Below are positions 1-12,327 of a stretch of 55,000 bases of DNA, in pieces. The DNA is from Peribacillus asahii (lineage in GTDB: Bacteria > Bacillota > Bacilli > Bacillales > DSM-1321). The stretch's first letter is position 1. Every line of letters starts with the position of its first letter. The notes beneath the pieces were generated by a model. That model made no database searches. It was not told where the DNA came from and saw only the letters and a list, made by a program, of their open reading frames with translations. Both the position numbers and the translations under genes were made by a program. The stretch spans positions 330,001-385,000 of the forward strand of contig NZ_CP026095.1 of assembly GCF_004006295.1 (NCBI RefSeq), written 5' to 3'.

Positions 1-1622
<1,622 letters not shown>

Positions 1623-1689
1623 TATTGTTTTGATAACACGCAATGCTTTCCTATTATCTAGTTTTGAAGGAACAACGTTCCTTATATTG

Positions 1690-1805
<116 letters not shown>

Positions 1806-1957
1806 TATATATTTTGTGTATATTTTTTATAAAAAGAGTATATACTATATATTATCATCAAGTTGTTTCGACATATCCTCATCCTGAAATTCTAGAAGGG
1901 GAAGAAACAGTCGACACAAAATTAGGTGCATAAGCAAAATATCAATATTTTTATCGT

Positions 1958-2031
<74 letters not shown>

Positions 2032-2034
2032 TCA

Positions 2035-2072
2035 AACCAAAAAAACGAAACAATGTTTCGTTTTTTTGGTTT
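2035..2072 (+). terminator. Rho-independent terminator of the rRNA/tRNA operon
   Basis: Nearly perfect hairpin with arms AACCAAAAAAACGAAAC and GTTTCGTTTTTTTGGTT, separated by a short loop. It begins 3 nt after the tRNA. The descending arm contains a run of seven T and is followed by further T residues. Confidence 0.8.
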
Positions 2073-2142
2073 TTCAGCATGATTATTTTCGTATTTGTTT
2101 CTTGATGAAAAAACAGGTAAACTACATATAGAATGTTTTCTG

Positions 2143-2172
2143 TCCTTAGGAGAACGGTCCTAAGGATTTTTT
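2143..2172 (+). terminator. Second hairpin terminator upstream of tsaE
   Basis: Perfect 9-bp stem TCCTTAGGA / TCCTAAGGA around the loop GAACGG, followed by six T. It lies 71 nt after the first terminator and 130 nt before tsaE. It either backs up the rRNA terminator or attenuates the tsaE operon. No antiterminator or T-box specifier is evident, so I treat it as a plain terminator. Confidence 0.7.
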
Positions 2173-2301
2173 ATACTATTAGAACTTATAGTAAACAGAC
2201 GATAGTATATAGGAAGGGACATCGACTTTCACCATGATTGACGGTAAGTCGTGTTTTTCTAATCTTATTTAAATAACTAGTTACATAAAGGTGATTAAGA
2301 T

Positions 2302-2757
2302 ATGGAGCAATTTGAATGGGTTTCACGAGGTGAAGAAGAGACTGCTCGTTTTGCAGGTCGGTTAGCAGAACATCTTAAAGGTGGAGATGTATTAGCTTTA
2401 GAGGGTGATTTAGGAGCAGGCAAGACCGCTTTTACAAAAGGGTTAGCGAAGGGGTTAGGGGTCACGCGAACTGTAAATAGTCCTACTTTTACGATTATTA
2501 AAGAATATCATGGGCGTTTACCGCTATATCATATGGATGTGTATCGTGTAAGTGAGGCGGAAGAAGATTTAGGATTTGATGAGTATTTTGAAGGTGAAGG
2601 TGTTACCGTTGTTGAATGGGCTCATTTAATTAAAAATCAACTTCCAGAGAATCTTTTAGTTATTTATATTTATCGTGTAGACGAATATAGTCGCCGATTT
2701 GTCATAGAAGCTCATGGAGATCGTTACGTCCAGTTGTGTAAGGAGATTATAGAATGA
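2302..2757 (+). CDS. tsaE: tRNA t6A biosynthesis ATPase TsaE (YdiB)
   Basis: This P-loop ATPase of the TsaB-TsaD-TsaE complex helps transfer the threonylcarbamoyl group onto A37 of ANN-decoding tRNAs, in the cytoplasm. The 151-aa protein has the family's usual length. The Walker A motif GDLGAGKT is at residues 35-42, the conserved NSPTFTII segment at about 59-66, and HMDVYR with VVEWA further on. A ribosome binding site AAAGGTGATT precedes the ATG. Its last codons overlap the start of tsaB (ATGA), so the two are translationally coupled. In B. subtilis thiL lies upstream, whereas here the rRNA operon is directly upstream. Confidence 0.95.
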   Translation: MEQFEWVSRGEEETARFAGRLAEHLKGGDVLALEGDLGAGKTAFTKGLAKGLGVTRTVNSPTFTIIKEYHGRLPLYHMDVYRVSEAEEDLGFDEYFEGEGVTVVEWAHLIKNQLPENLLVIYIYRVDEYSRRFVIEAHGDRYVQLCKEIIE

Positions 2758-3482
2758 AAGTGTTAGCTATTGATACGTCTAATTTTACGCTAGGTATTGC
2801 TTTAATCGATGGCAATCGAGTCATTGGCGAGTACATTACTAATTTAAAGAAAAATCATTCTGTTCGGGTTATGCCGGCTATTGAGACGTTGTTAAAAGAT
2901 TGTGACACTCTGCCAAAAGAGTTAGATAAAATCGTTGTAGCGAAAGGACCTGGATCTTATACAGGTGTTCGAATTGGTGTAACCATTGCGAAGACATTAG
3001 CTTGGACATTAAATATTCCATTATCAGCGATTTCAAGCTTAGAAGCTTTAGCTGCTAATGGTCGCTACTTTAACGGATTGATTTCACCATTATTTGATGC
3101 AAGGCGGGGACAAGTGTATACCGGTTTATATGAGTATGATGAGAATGAGCAATTGAAAGAAATTGTGGCAGATTGCAATATCTTATCGTCAGAATGGGCT
3201 GCCCGTCTTAAAGAGTGGAATCGTCCTATTTTATTTATGGGACAAGATATAGAAATTCATCGTGAAGCACTTAGTGAGGTGCTTGGGGAGCTAGCGGTGT
3301 TTGTTCCGCCTTCTTTGTATAATCCAAGGCCAAGTGAGCTAGCTCTTCTTGGAAAAGATAAAGAGGAAGAAGATATTCACTTGTTTGTTCCAAATTATGT
3401 ACGTATGGCTGAAGCTGAAGCAAAGTGGCTTGAACAGCAGGAGAACCAAAAAATGATGAAAGCGAACGATAACAATGAGTAA
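2754..3482 (+). CDS. tsaB: tRNA t6A biosynthesis protein TsaB (YdiC)
   Basis: TsaB is an inactive ASKHA-fold homologue of TsaD that dimerises with it and scaffolds the t6A-synthesising complex. The N-terminus [10 protein letters not shown] is the family signature, and GPGSYTGVRIG at residues 65-75 is the second conserved block. The length of 242 aa is normal, allowing for a charged and variable tail. The start overlaps the tsaE stop by 4 nt, with AAGGAG about 9 nt upstream. The end overlaps rimI by 8 nt, so all four genes here form one tightly packed operon. The distinction from TsaD is clear because the metal-binding histidines are absent. Confidence 0.95.
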   Translation: MKVLAIDTSNFTLGIALIDGNRVIGEYITNLKKNHSVRVMPAIETLLKDCDTLPKELDKIVVAKGPGSYTGVRIGVTIAKTLAWTLNIPLSAISSLEALAANGRYFNGLISPLFDARRGQVYTGLYEYDENEQLKEIVADCNILSSEWAARLKEWNRPILFMGQDIEIHREALSEVLGELAVFVPPSLYNPRPSELALLGKDKEEEDIHLFVPNYVRMAEAEAKWLEQQENQKMMKANDNNE

Positions 3483-3927
3483 AACGATGACGTTTCGGCT
3501 GATGAATCGAGAAGATATTGATCAAGTATTAGAAGTAGAACGACAGTCTTTTACTTTGCCGTGGAGTAGAGAAGCTTTTTATAATGAGCTCGATCATAAT
3601 CAGTATGCAGTGTATTTAGTTATTGAGGATAACGGTAAAGTTGTAGGGTACTGCGGTGCTTGGATTGTATTAGATGAGTCACATATCACGAATATTGCGA
3701 TTTTACCTGAATATCGAGGGCAAAAATTAGGTGAAGCTCTACTCCTGAAGATGATTGAAATATCGATTAGTAAAGGTGTGGTTCGGATGACGTTAGAAGT
3801 TCGAGTGAGTAATGAAGTTGCAATTTCTTTATATGAAAAATTAGGTTTTCAAAAAGGTGGTATCCGTAAAGGATATTATACTGATAATCGTGAAGATGCA
3901 TATGTAATGTGGGTGAATTTCTCGTGA
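3475..3927 (+). CDS. rimI: Ribosomal protein S18-alanine N-acetyltransferase RimI-like (YdiD)
   Basis: A GNAT-family acetyltransferase of 150 aa. The acetyl-CoA binding loop [10 protein letters not shown] (about residues 81-90) and the C-terminal motif [18 protein letters not shown] typical of RimI are visible. By family, it acetylates the N-terminal alanine of ribosomal protein S18. That activity is not established for every Bacillus orthologue. The start at 3475 overlaps the end of tsaB, and an in-frame ATG four codons later (3487) is equally possible because no strong ribosome binding site distinguishes them. The stop overlaps the tsaD start as GTGA. Confidence 0.9.
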   Translation: MSKTMTFRLMNREDIDQVLEVERQSFTLPWSREAFYNELDHNQYAVYLVIEDNGKVVGYCGAWIVLDESHITNIAILPEYRGQKLGEALLLKMIEISISKGVVRMTLEVRVSNEVAISLYEKLGFQKGGIRKGYYTDNREDAYVMWVNFS

Positions 3928-4940
3928 AACAAGAGCAAATTATATTAGGTATTGAGACAAGTTGTGATGAAACGGCTGCGGCCGTGATAAAAAACGGAAC
4001 GGATATATTAAGCAATGTTGTGGCTTCTCAAATTGAAAGTCATAAGCGATTTGGTGGGGTCGTGCCCGAAATTGCTTCTCGCCATCATGTTGAACAAATT
4101 ACAATAGTAATTGAAGAAGCATTACAACAAGCGAATATTACGTATCAAGATATAGATGCCATTGCGGTGACTGAGGGGCCGGGATTAGTCGGAGCTTTAT
4201 TAATTGGTGTAAATGCAGCTAAGGCGATTGCGTTTGCACATGGAATACCATTAGTTGGTGTTCATCATATTGCAGGACATATTTATGCAAACCGTTTGAT
4301 TCAAGAGATTCAATATCCAGCGCTTTCACTTGTTGTCTCAGGAGGGCATACAGAATTAGTGTTATTGAAGGAGTCTGGCTCATTTCAAGTCATTGGTGAG
4401 ACTCGTGATGATGCTGCGGGAGAGGCCTATGATAAAGTAGCGCGAACATTGAATTTACCTTATCCAGGCGGTCCGCATATTGACAGATTAGCACATGAAG
4501 GAACACCGTCCATTAAGTTACCTCGTGCGTGGCTGGAAGGAAGTTACGATTTTAGTTTTAGCGGATTAAAATCGGCTGTTATTAACACACTTCATAATGC
4601 AGAGCAGCGCGGCGAGGAGATTAAACCGGAAGATCTTGCCGCAAGCTTTCAACAAAGTGTAATTGAAGTATTAGTGACAAAAACGATTTCTGCAGCAAAA
4701 GAATACGGTGTAAAGCAATTGTTACTAGCAGGGGGAGTAGCAGCTAATAAAGGGCTGCGTGCTGCGCTCACTGAGGCTTTTAAGGAAGTGCCGGAAGTAG
4801 AATTAATCATTCCTCCGCTTAGTCTTTGTACAGATAATGCAGCAATGATTGGAGCAGCAGGAAGCATTTTATTCGAAAAAGGAAAACGCTCTAATTTAGC
4901 GTTAAATGGAAACCCAGGATTAGATATTGAGGCTTTTTAA
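3924..4940 (+). CDS. tsaD: tRNA N6-adenosine threonylcarbamoyltransferase TsaD (Gcp)
   Basis: The catalytic subunit of t6A synthesis transfers threonylcarbamoyl from TC-AMP to A37 of t[20 protein letters not shown] is at the N-terminus, and the iron-binding histidines lie in [10 protein letters not shown] (about residues 113-122). SGGHTELV, the [13 protein letters not shown] loop and the C-terminal [12 protein letters not shown] and CTDNAAMIG blocks follow. I chose GTG at 3924 because it gives the family N-terminus, sits in a GTGA overlap with rimI, and has GGGTGA about 7 nt upstream. A GTG five codons earlier is possible but less likely. The resulting 338 aa is normal. Confidence 0.96.
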   Translation: MKQEQIILGIETSCDETAAAVIKNGTDILSNVVASQIESHKRFGGVVPEIASRHHVEQITIVIEEALQQANITYQDIDAIAVTEGPGLVGALLIGVNAAKAIAFAHGIPLVGVHHIAGHIYANRLIQEIQYPALSLVVSGGHTELVLLKESGSFQVIGETRDDAAGEAYDKVARTLNLPYPGGPHIDRLAHEGTPSIKLPRAWLEGSYDFSFSGLKSAVINTLHNAEQRGEEIKPEDLAASFQQSVIEVLVTKTISAAKEYGVKQLLLAGGVAANKGLRAALTEAFKEVPEVELIIPPLSLCTDNAAMIGAAGSILFEKGKRSNLALNGNPGLDIEAF

Positions 4941-4973
4941 GAATGTGCACATATATTGATAAGGGTTGATACG

Positions 4974-5002
4974 GCGGAGCTATGTATATAGCTCTGCTTT
5001 AC
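4974..5002 (+). terminator. Probable terminator of the tsaE-tsaD operon
   Basis: Stem GCGGAGCTA / TAGCTCTGC with a short loop, followed by TTTACTT. It lies 34 nt after tsaD. The T-tract is short, so termination may be partial. Confidence 0.55.
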
Positions 5003-5031
5003 TTATTCATAAAAGTGATTTTGATTGTATC

Positions 5032-5178
5032 TGTGGATAAAAAAGTCTGATAATTAAAAAGTGAATGTGAATAACTTGCGTTTTTGTTGATAAGTAGCAT
5101 AATTTTTGTGGATAATGTGGAAAAGTTCGAATAAAGCTTGAATGAAAAGGAGAAGGTTGTGTATATTTTTGTGGATAA
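5032..5178. promoter_or_regulatory. DnaA-box cluster in the tsaD-ydiF intergenic region
   Basis: Three exact DnaA boxes TGTGGATAA (complement TTATCCACA) occur at 5032-5040, 5107-5115 and 5170-5178, all in the same orientation. One-mismatch relatives lie between them: TGTGAATAA at 5066, TGTTGATAA at 5085 and TGTGGAAAA at 5116. No gene is present in 4941-5315. The gcp(tsaD)-ydiF interval of B. subtilis is, as I recall from the DnaA-binding literature, one of its oriC-proximal DnaA-box clusters that titrate DnaA. The conserved position argues this is the orthologous site. Confidence 0.7.
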
Positions 5179-5315
5179 AGTTTATTTTAGTAAGAAGCGA
5201 ATGCTTTAGGATGCGGATATAGAAAAAGGCCGACTTAAATCAAGGTCGACCTTCTTAATATCTATATTTATCTCATACTTAATGGATAGTAAGAGCCCCC
5301 ACTGATGGAAGTTTC

Positions 5316-7238
5316 TTATATATCCAGCTCTGCCCACTCTTCTAATAGAAGATCAAGGGCTGCTTGTGCCTGCTCTAGCTTTGTTTGAATTTCTATCACC
5401 TTTTCGTGATTTTGAAATACTTCAGAATCACAAAGAAGCTGATTACACTCTTCAATATCTGCCTCTAATTTTTCTATTTCTCCTTCAATCTCTTCAATGC
5501 GGCGCTTGCGTTGGCGCTCTGCTTTTTTCGCTTCTTTATCAATGATGTAGCTGTTTTTATCCGTTACTTGCTCTGGTTGTTTACTTTGTGTTTGTTGTTG
5601 TTCGAGTGCTTCATGTTCCGCTTGTTCTTGTTTTTTCTGAACATAGTAGTCATAATCTCCAAGGAACTCTACACTGCCATCTTTAGAGAGTTCAATGACC
5701 TTCGTTGCAATTCGGTTAATGAAGTATCGATCATGTGAAACGAAAAGCAATGTTCCTGGATAATCGATTAAAGCATTTTCAAGGACGAGTTTGCTATCGA
5801 GATCTAAGTGGTTTGTTGGCTCATCGAGTATTAAAAAATTACCTTTTTCCATCATCATTTTTGCTAAAGCAAGTCGTGCTTTTTCACCACCGCTAAGAGT
5901 AGAGACTGTTTTTAAAACGTCATCCCCGCTAAATAGGAAGTTTCCAAGTACGGTGCGTATCTCTTTTTCCGGCTTTAAGGGGTGTTCATCCCATAATTCG
6001 TTAAGTACTCGTTTGTTGGAAACGAGGTTCGCTTGCTCTTGATCATAGTAACTGATCTGAACATTTGTGCCAAAGTGAATGTCACCTGAAAGAGCAGGCA
6101 TCTTATCAATAATGGTTTTTAATAGTGTTGATTTGCCGACCCCGTTCGGACCGACGAGTGCAATGCTTTCGCCTTTTGTGATTCGAACGTTAATGTGTTG
6201 GGCAACCTTTTCGTTTTGATAGCCAATTGCCAGCTCGTTTAGCTGCAGTACTTCATTTCCACTTTGCTTCTCAATTTGAAAAGAGAAAGAAGCAGATTTT
6301 TGATCGCCTTGGGGTCTATCTAAGATCTCCATTTTCTCAAGCTGTTTTCGTCTGCTTTGTGCTCGTTTGGTAGTAGAAGCTCGTGTAATATTCCGTTGAA
6401 CAAAATCACGCAGCTTTTCAATTTCTTCTTGCTGCTTTTCAAATTGCTTCATATCTCGTTCGAAATCTTCCGCTTTTCTGATTAAATAAGAGCTGTAATT
6501 GCCGTGATATTTTTTCATTGAGTGTCGTGAGATTTCATATACTTGATTAACAACTTTATCAAGGAAGTATCGGTCATGAGAAACAATGAGTACAGCACCT
6601 TGATAGCCTTGTAAATATTGTTCAAGCCAAGAAAGTGTTTCAATATCTAGATGGTTTGTCGGTTCATCCAGGATTAAAATATCTGGTTTTGTTAAAAGTA
6701 ATTTACCAAGGGCCAGTCTTGTTTTTTGACCCCCGCTTAAGGTGGAGATAGGTGTAGAAGGGTCAAAGCTGCCAAATTGAAGCCCGTGCAAAACAGAGCG
6801 AATATCTGCTTCATATTGATAGCCGCCGGACTCTTTAAATTGAACTTGCAGGGCATCATATTCACTCAGTACTTTTTGATAAATGGCTTCATTAGAGAAA
6901 ATATCTGGATTTGCCATCTTTTCTTCTAATTGGCGTAAGGTTTGCTCTTGTGAAATGAGATGGTTAAATACGGTTAACATTTCATCCCAGATGGATAGTT
7001 CTGATTCAAGGCCTGTATCTTGGGCCATATAGCCGATTGTGACCCCTTTTGGTTGAATAATTTCTCCACCATCATAAGACAACTGTCCAGCAATAATTTT
7101 TAATAGTGTAGATTTCCCAGCACCGTTACGACCTACTAGAGCAATTCGGTCTTTATGTTGAACTTCGAGCTTCATATTCGATAGAATGAGTTCCGCTCCG
7201 TAATATTTAGATACTTGATTAACTTGTAATAAAATCAT
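5316..7238 (-). CDS. ydiF: ABC-F family ATP-binding protein (YdiF-like, ribosome-associated)
   Basis: A soluble protein with two ABC domains in tandem and no membrane segments. The first has Walker A GRNGAGKSTLL (about residues 36-46) and signature TLSGGQKTR; the second has GPNGVGKSTLL and TLSGGEKAR. Both Walker B regions read LILDEPTNHLD. The interdomain linker is long and charged, and the C-terminus is a coiled coil (KEAKKAERQRKRRIEEIEGEI-like). By family, such proteins bind the ribosomal E site and affect translation or antibiotic protection. The start at 7238 gives MILLQVNQ and has GAGGTGA 7 nt upstream. An upstream in-frame ATG at 7271 has no such site. The 640 aa agrees with B. subtilis YdiF. 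It is convergent with tsaD. Confidence 0.92.
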   Translation of the reverse strand: MILLQVNQVSKYYGAELILSNMKLEVQHKDRIALVGRNGAGKSTLLKIIAGQLSYDGGEIIQPKGVTIGYMAQDTGLESELSIWDEMLTVFNHLISQEQTLRQLEEKMANPDIFSNEAIYQKVLSEYDALQVQFKESGGYQYEADIRSVLHGLQFGSFDPSTPISTLSGGQKTRLALGKLLLTKPDILILDEPTNHLDIETLSWLEQYLQGYQGAVLIVSHDRYFLDKVVNQVYEISRHSMKKYHGNYSSYLIRKAEDFERDMKQFEKQQEEIEKLRDFVQRNITRASTTKRAQSRRKQLEKMEILDRPQGDQKSASFSFQIEKQSGNEVLQLNELAIGYQNEKVAQHINVRITKGESIALVGPNGVGKSTLLKTIIDKMPALSGDIHFGTNVQISYYDQEQANLVSNKRVLNELWDEHPLKPEKEIRTVLGNFLFSGDDVLKTVSTLSGGEKARLALAKMMMEKGNFLILDEPTNHLDLDSKLVLENALIDYPGTLLFVSHDRYFINRIATKVIELSKDGSVEFLGDYDYYVQKKQEQAEHEALEQQQTQSKQPEQVTDKNSYIIDKEAKKAERQRKRRIEEIEGEIEKLEADIEECNQLLCDSEVFQNHEKVIEIQTKLEQAQAALDLLLEEWAELDI

Positions 7239-7643
7239 GAATTTCACCTCAGGTAGCATTATCCCGAACAAATTGTTATAGAACGTCTATCAGTTTTCAG
7301 ATATACTGTTTTTTGACTCTAGACGTTTAAGCTTTTCTTCTTAGTGTACCGTATCATTGAACTTATCGGCAATAGAATGGTTATTTCGTTTCAAAACAAG
7401 ATGTTACATTATGTGGAATAATGGTGTATGATTTATAATAGGGATATTATAACGTAAGATTGTACACTTTCGAACATAGTGCAGTTTATTAAGAGTAAGA
7501 TGACAGAATCCCTATTGTTTTTAGAAGAACGAGCAAGTTGGGAATGGAAGCGTTATCAGTGATATTTTGAATGCATCTCATGCTTCTATGGAATATAGGC
7601 AGAAGAATAGATTGAAAAGCGCGTGTGAAAGCGAGGGAGAATA

Positions 7644-8330
7644 ATGAATCAAGGACAATTAAAAATACCGCAGGCTACGGCCAAAAGACTACCCTTGTAT
7701 TATCGATTTTTACAAAACCTACATTCCTCTGGGAAACAAAGGGTTTCTTCAGCAGAGTTGAGTGAAGCTGTTAAGGTAGATTCAGCAACGATACGTCGTG
7801 ACTTTTCGTACTTTGGCGCACTTGGAAAAAAAGGATATGGATATAATGTTAATTATTTATTATCATTTTTTAGAAAAACATTGGATCAAGATGAAGTGAC
7901 GAAAGTAGCGTTAATTGGTGTAGGGAATCTAGGTACTGCTTTTTTAAATTATAATTTCTTGAAAAATAATAATACAAAAATTAGTATGGCTTTTGATGTG
8001 GATGAAAGAAAAGTCGGTACGAATATAGCCAATGTTCCAATTTATCATATGGATGAAATTGAGAGCCGTCTGCAAGGAGAGCATGTTACAGCTGCAATCT
8101 TAACCATTCCAGCGCATGTGGCTCAGCCCGTTACAGATCGTTTAATTGCTGCTCAAGTAAAAGGAATTTTAAACTTTACCCCAGCACGATTAAATGTACC
8201 TTCTTCTATTAGAATTCATCATATTGACTTGGCTGTTGAATTACAGTCATTGATTTACTTCCTGAAACATTATCCAGTATTAGAAGAAGAAATCGCTGAT
8301 ATAGAGGATGGAATACCAATAAATAAATAA
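7644..8330 (+). CDS. rex: Redox-sensing transcriptional repressor Rex (YdiH)
   Basis: Rex represses fermentation and anaerobic respiration genes and is released by NADH. Residues 1-75 form a winged helix-turn-helix ([24 protein letters not shown]), followed by a Rossmann domain with NAD-binding GVGNLG at 92-97 and FDVDERKVG. The C-terminal domain-swapped helix ends the protein. The length of 228 aa is slightly above the usual 210-220. GAGGGAGA lies just before the ATG. In B. subtilis moaC precedes rex and tatAY-tatCY follow it, but both are absent here. No convincing Rex operator was seen in 7272-7643, which holds only A+T-rich promoter-like DNA. Confidence 0.95.
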   Translation: MNQGQLKIPQATAKRLPLYYRFLQNLHSSGKQRVSSAELSEAVKVDSATIRRDFSYFGALGKKGYGYNVNYLLSFFRKTLDQDEVTKVALIGVGNLGTAFLNYNFLKNNNTKISMAFDVDERKVGTNIANVPIYHMDEIESRLQGEHVTAAILTIPAHVAQPVTDRLIAAQVKGILNFTPARLNVPSSIRIHHIDLAVELQSLIYFLKHYPVLEEEIADIEDGIPINK

Positions 8331-8340
8331 ATAAATAAAT
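8317..8340. repeat. Tetranucleotide tandem repeat (AATA/AAAT) over the rex stop codon
   Basis: Five to six tandem copies of a TAAA-type unit run through the last codons and stop of rex. The stop is the first in-frame TAA inside the repeat. Because four is not a multiple of three, gain or loss of one unit inside the coding part would change only the last residues before another TAA. Confidence 0.8.
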
Positions 8341-8432
8341 ATATTCTTAAGGCTAATGAAACGATTTTTGGTTCATGCATATGAAACCGTGTACATGAGT
8401 TGAAGATGAACAGTGTCTAACATAGCCAAAGA

Positions 8433-8460
8433 AATAAGCAGCTGATGACAGCTGCTTATT
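8433..8460. terminator. Bidirectional terminator between rex and ydiK
   Basis: A perfect 12-bp hairpin AATAAGCAGCTG / CAGCTGCTTATT with an ATGA loop. It is T-rich on the rex side (TTTCTTCTTTT) and A-rich before it, so it can serve both converging transcripts. The ydiK stop codon lies inside the descending arm. Confidence 0.75.
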
Positions 8461-8662
8461 TCTTCTTTTGAATCGATTTTATTTTTACATGTAGTAAAAG
8501 CATTCGGATACCGGAGCCGAAGTCCAATGTAGCAATAAAGATAAGGAAATAAGCAAAGAATCCCCAACCTGATGATGTGACAGTTTGGATGGCGAAAGCA
8601 GTGAATACGATACCTAAACATATATAAATAATGCTTAATTTTAAAGGTGATTGATGTCTCAT
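8456..8662 (-). CDS. ydiK: YdiK family small membrane protein
   Basis: A 68-aa protein with two hydrophobic helices (about residues 9-27 and 32-52) and a basic C-terminus KIKSIQKKK. It matches the small YdiK/DUF4305-type protein found at this place in B. subtilis. Its function is unknown. The ATG overlaps the ydiL stop (ATGA), with CGGAGGA 6-7 nt upstream, so it is translated together with ydiL. Confidence 0.8.
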   Translation of the reverse strand: MRHQSPLKLSIIYICLGIVFTAFAIQTVTSSGWGFFAYFLIFIATLDFGSGIRMLLLHVKIKSIQKKK

Positions 8663-9381
8663 AAAAATCCTCCGATGAAAGCTTGCATATTTTGCATGAA
8701 ATTTTGGATGTCTTCATAATACATTTGCAAAATGACAACGAATGTATTCATAGATACATGAGCAATAATTGGTACTAGAATTCGTTTCGTCTGTACATAA
8801 AGGAAAGCGAAGGTAAAGCCCATTGCCGAATATAATAACAAATGCTCTAGTTCCATATGTGCTAAACCAAAAATGATGGAGCTAATCAAAGCTGCAATAA
8901 AGAAATTAAATCGCTTATATAAGGAACCGAAAATAACTTTTCGGAAAATAATTTCTTCTAATATGGGACCAATAATAGAACTCACTACTATCATTAATGG
9001 AATCTTATCAATGACAGATAAAATTTCCTGCGTATTCGCTGATTGAGTTTGAATGCCAATCCACTGTTCAATTGTAATCGCGATACTTTGTGCAAATAAA
9101 GCGAGAAAGACTCCACATATTGCCCAAAAGGTAGAAAGGGAGATGGACGCTTTATCGCGAGTGAGTGCTGATTTTTTCATATCATGTCGCATGAAAAAGA
9201 GAGTAAGCAGAAGAGCTAATAAAAAACTAAAAATGGACCAGTAAGCAAAAGCTGTTAATCTCAATTCTCCACTAGGTACTCCTAACGTTTTTCCAATGAA
9301 CATAAAGAGCGGCAGTCCAATAAATCCAGAGAGCTGCATGGCAAGATACGTAATAATGACATACCAGTATTCTTTTCTCAA
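8659..9381 (-). CDS. ydiL: CPBP family intramembrane metalloprotease (YdiL)
   Basis: A polytopic membrane protein with the Abi/CPBP signature: glutamate motif EEIIFRK, then the histidine segment FGLAHMELEH, and HVSMNT near the C-terminus. These motifs form the active site of the Rce1-type protease family. No substrate is known for the Bacillus protein. The start is TTG at 9381 (MRKEYWYVII) because AAAGGAGAAT lies about 8 nt upstream and the family N-terminus begins there. An upstream ATG at 9408 would add nine residues that include this ribosome binding site. The length is 240 aa. It is divergent from groES and forms an operon with ydiK. Confidence 0.88.
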   Translation of the reverse strand: MRKEYWYVIITYLAMQLSGFIGLPLFMFIGKTLGVPSGELRLTAFAYWSIFSFLLALLLTLFFMRHDMKKSALTRDKASISLSTFWAICGVFLALFAQSIAITIEQWIGIQTQSANTQEILSVIDKIPLMIVVSSIIGPILEEIIFRKVIFGSLYKRFNFFIAALISSIIFGLAHMELEHLLLYSAMGFTFAFLYVQTKRILVPIIAHVSMNTFVVILQMYYEDIQNFMQNMQAFIGGFL

Positions 9382-9574
9382 AAATAATTCTCCTTTAAGT
9401 GAAATCATTCATACATGGGTACAGTGAAAATGGTATCAAAAAATATTGAATAACTCCACTTTTATAGGTGCTATTCAATCATATTTGTTGTAGGGATTTA
9501 ATAGAATGGGTAGGGCTACTTTTAGTATGAGAATCTATTATCAAAATTAATGTAAAAATTTTTGATGAAGATAC

Positions 9575-9603
9575 TTGCAAAACAGGAATGATTTATTTAA
9601 TAT
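9575..9603 (+). promoter_or_regulatory. Sigma-A promoter of groES-groEL
   Basis: TTGCAA at 9575-9580, a 17-bp spacer, then TAATAT at 9598-9603. A TATAAT overlapping at 9601 is an alternative -10. The predicted start lies immediately before the CIRCE element. Confidence 0.7.
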
Positions 9604-9613
9604 AATAATTGTG

Positions 9614-9640
9614 TTAGCACTCATAGGTGTTGAGTGCTAA
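9614..9640. promoter_or_regulatory. CIRCE operator (HrcA binding site)
   Basis: Perfect inverted repeat TTAGCACTC - 9 nt - GAGTGCTAA, the exact CIRCE consensus. By family knowledge the HrcA repressor binds here and links groES-groEL expression to the availability of the GroE chaperonin. Confidence 0.98.
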
Positions 9641-9685
9641 TAATTCAAAACAGTTAATCATAAGAATTTGAGGGGGTTGTTTCAC

Positions 9686-9970
9686 TTGTTAAAACCATTA
9701 GGTGATCGCGTTATTATTGAACTAGTTGAGTCAGAAGAAAAAACAGCTAGCGGTATCGTACTTCCAGATACAGCAAAAGAAAAGCCACAAGAAGGTAAGG
9801 TCGTAGCAGTTGGTACAGGCCGTGTTCTTGAAAATGGCGAACGTGTTACTTTAGAGGTTGCCCAAGGCGATCGTATTATCTTCTCAAAATACGCTGGTAC
9901 GGAAGTCAAGTACGAGGGTACTGAATACTTAATTTTACGCGAAAGCGATATTTTAGCAATTATTGGCTAA
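9686..9970 (+). CDS. groES: Co-chaperonin GroES
   Basis: The 10-kDa lid of the GroEL folding chamber. [20 protein letters not shown] at the N-terminus, the mobile loop [18 protein letters not shown] and the C-terminal [17 protein letters not shown] are nearly identical to B. subtilis GroES. TTG at 9686 is taken as the start because it gives the family N-terminus and has GAGGGGG 9 nt upstream. An upstream in-frame TTG at 9668 would include that site in the coding region. The length is 94 aa. It is followed by groEL after 63 nt. Confidence 0.97.
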   Translation: MLKPLGDRVIIELVESEEKTASGIVLPDTAKEKPQEGKVVAVGTGRVLENGERVTLEVAQGDRIIFSKYAGTEVKYEGTEYLILRESDILAIIG

Positions 9971-10015
9971 TTATACAACAATACTTAACTGAACGAAAAT
10001 TTTAATGAAAAATGA

Positions 10016-11666
<1,651 letters not shown>

Positions 11667-11743
11667 CTGCCCGGAAATCCTTGTAAGTAAAGGTTTCCTA
11701 GCTAGAAAAATGTGAAATGATAAAGTAATGTATATAATTTTAG

Positions 11744-11786
11744 GCTTCTCATTAATTGGTACAAATTGATGAGAAGCATTTTTTAT
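11744..11786 (+). terminator. Rho-independent terminator after groEL
   Basis: Stem GCTTCTCAT / ATGAGAAGC followed by ATTTTTTATTTTT, about 80 nt after the groEL stop. Confidence 0.85.
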
Positions 11787-11845
11787 TTTTGGGTTACATG
11801 CACAGTTTGGGACCCTAGAAGTCTCATCCGTGCTGGGCACACATA

Positions 11846-11883
11846 AAATTAGCCGGGAAGAACTTAATCTTCTTGGCTAATTT
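11846..11883. terminator. Terminator of the HAD pseudogene (minus) or second groEL terminator
   Basis: Inverted repeat AAATTAGCC / GGCTAATTT with additional pairing inside (GAAG/CTTC). It lies 29 nt beyond the stop of the minus-strand HAD remnant and is flanked by A-rich and T-rich runs, so it can work in both directions. Confidence 0.6.
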
Positions 11884-11911
11884 GTAAATAAGCATGAATT
11901 CTCACGGTTTT

Positions 11912-12327
11912 TTATAGTGAATTCATCTCTTTAATCAATTCCGATATACTTTTCACTTTTCTTCCATTATATTCGAGATATTCTGATTCATATAAATCAA
12001 TATATACCGTTTGCATTCCAATGTTAATGGCTGGAGCAATGTCATTTATATAATTATCACCAATAGATAATCCTTTTTCAGGTCGAATATTGAACTTTTG
12101 TAAGAGGTCTAAAAAATGTTTCTTTGTATCTAGCGGTTTATTTGCTTCTGTGATGATATTTTCAAATATGTCCTGCAAATCTAAATTTTGAAGAATGCGA
12201 TGTACATCTTCTGGCAGCTGCTTTTTTAATTGTTCCGAATAATAAACGAAATGATCTGTATCCTCGTATAAAGTGCCGTCAAAATCAAAATGACTAATTC
12301 CGCGTTTTCTATTATACTTCTTTCCAT
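11912..12327 (-). pseudogene. HAD superfamily hydrolase, broken (frameshift and probable internal deletion)
   Basis: Translation of the minus strand gives the HAD nucleophile motif FDFDGTLYED, and later the motif IV loop SIGDNYINDIAPA with the preceding lysine (TKKHFLDLL), so the family is clear. Two defects are visible. First, the only start with a good ribosome binding site (CGGAGG before ATG at 12327) is one base out of frame with the rest; restoring one A in the GGAAAG run after the ATG would give MEKKYNRKRG joined to ISHFDFDGT. Second, only about 55 residues separate motif I from the lysine, so most of the cap domain and motif II seem missing. Only the C-terminal 88 codons form an open frame from a TTG. 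Confidence 0.75.

Noticed and set aside
7272..7643. Rex operator upstream of rex
   Set aside because: No good match to a TTGTGAA-type inverted repeat was found, so autoregulation cannot be supported from the sequence.
8373..8738. 121-codon minus-strand frame overlapping ydiK and ydiL
   Set aside because: It is a different frame across two recognisable genes, Cys/His-rich by chance and without a start signal.
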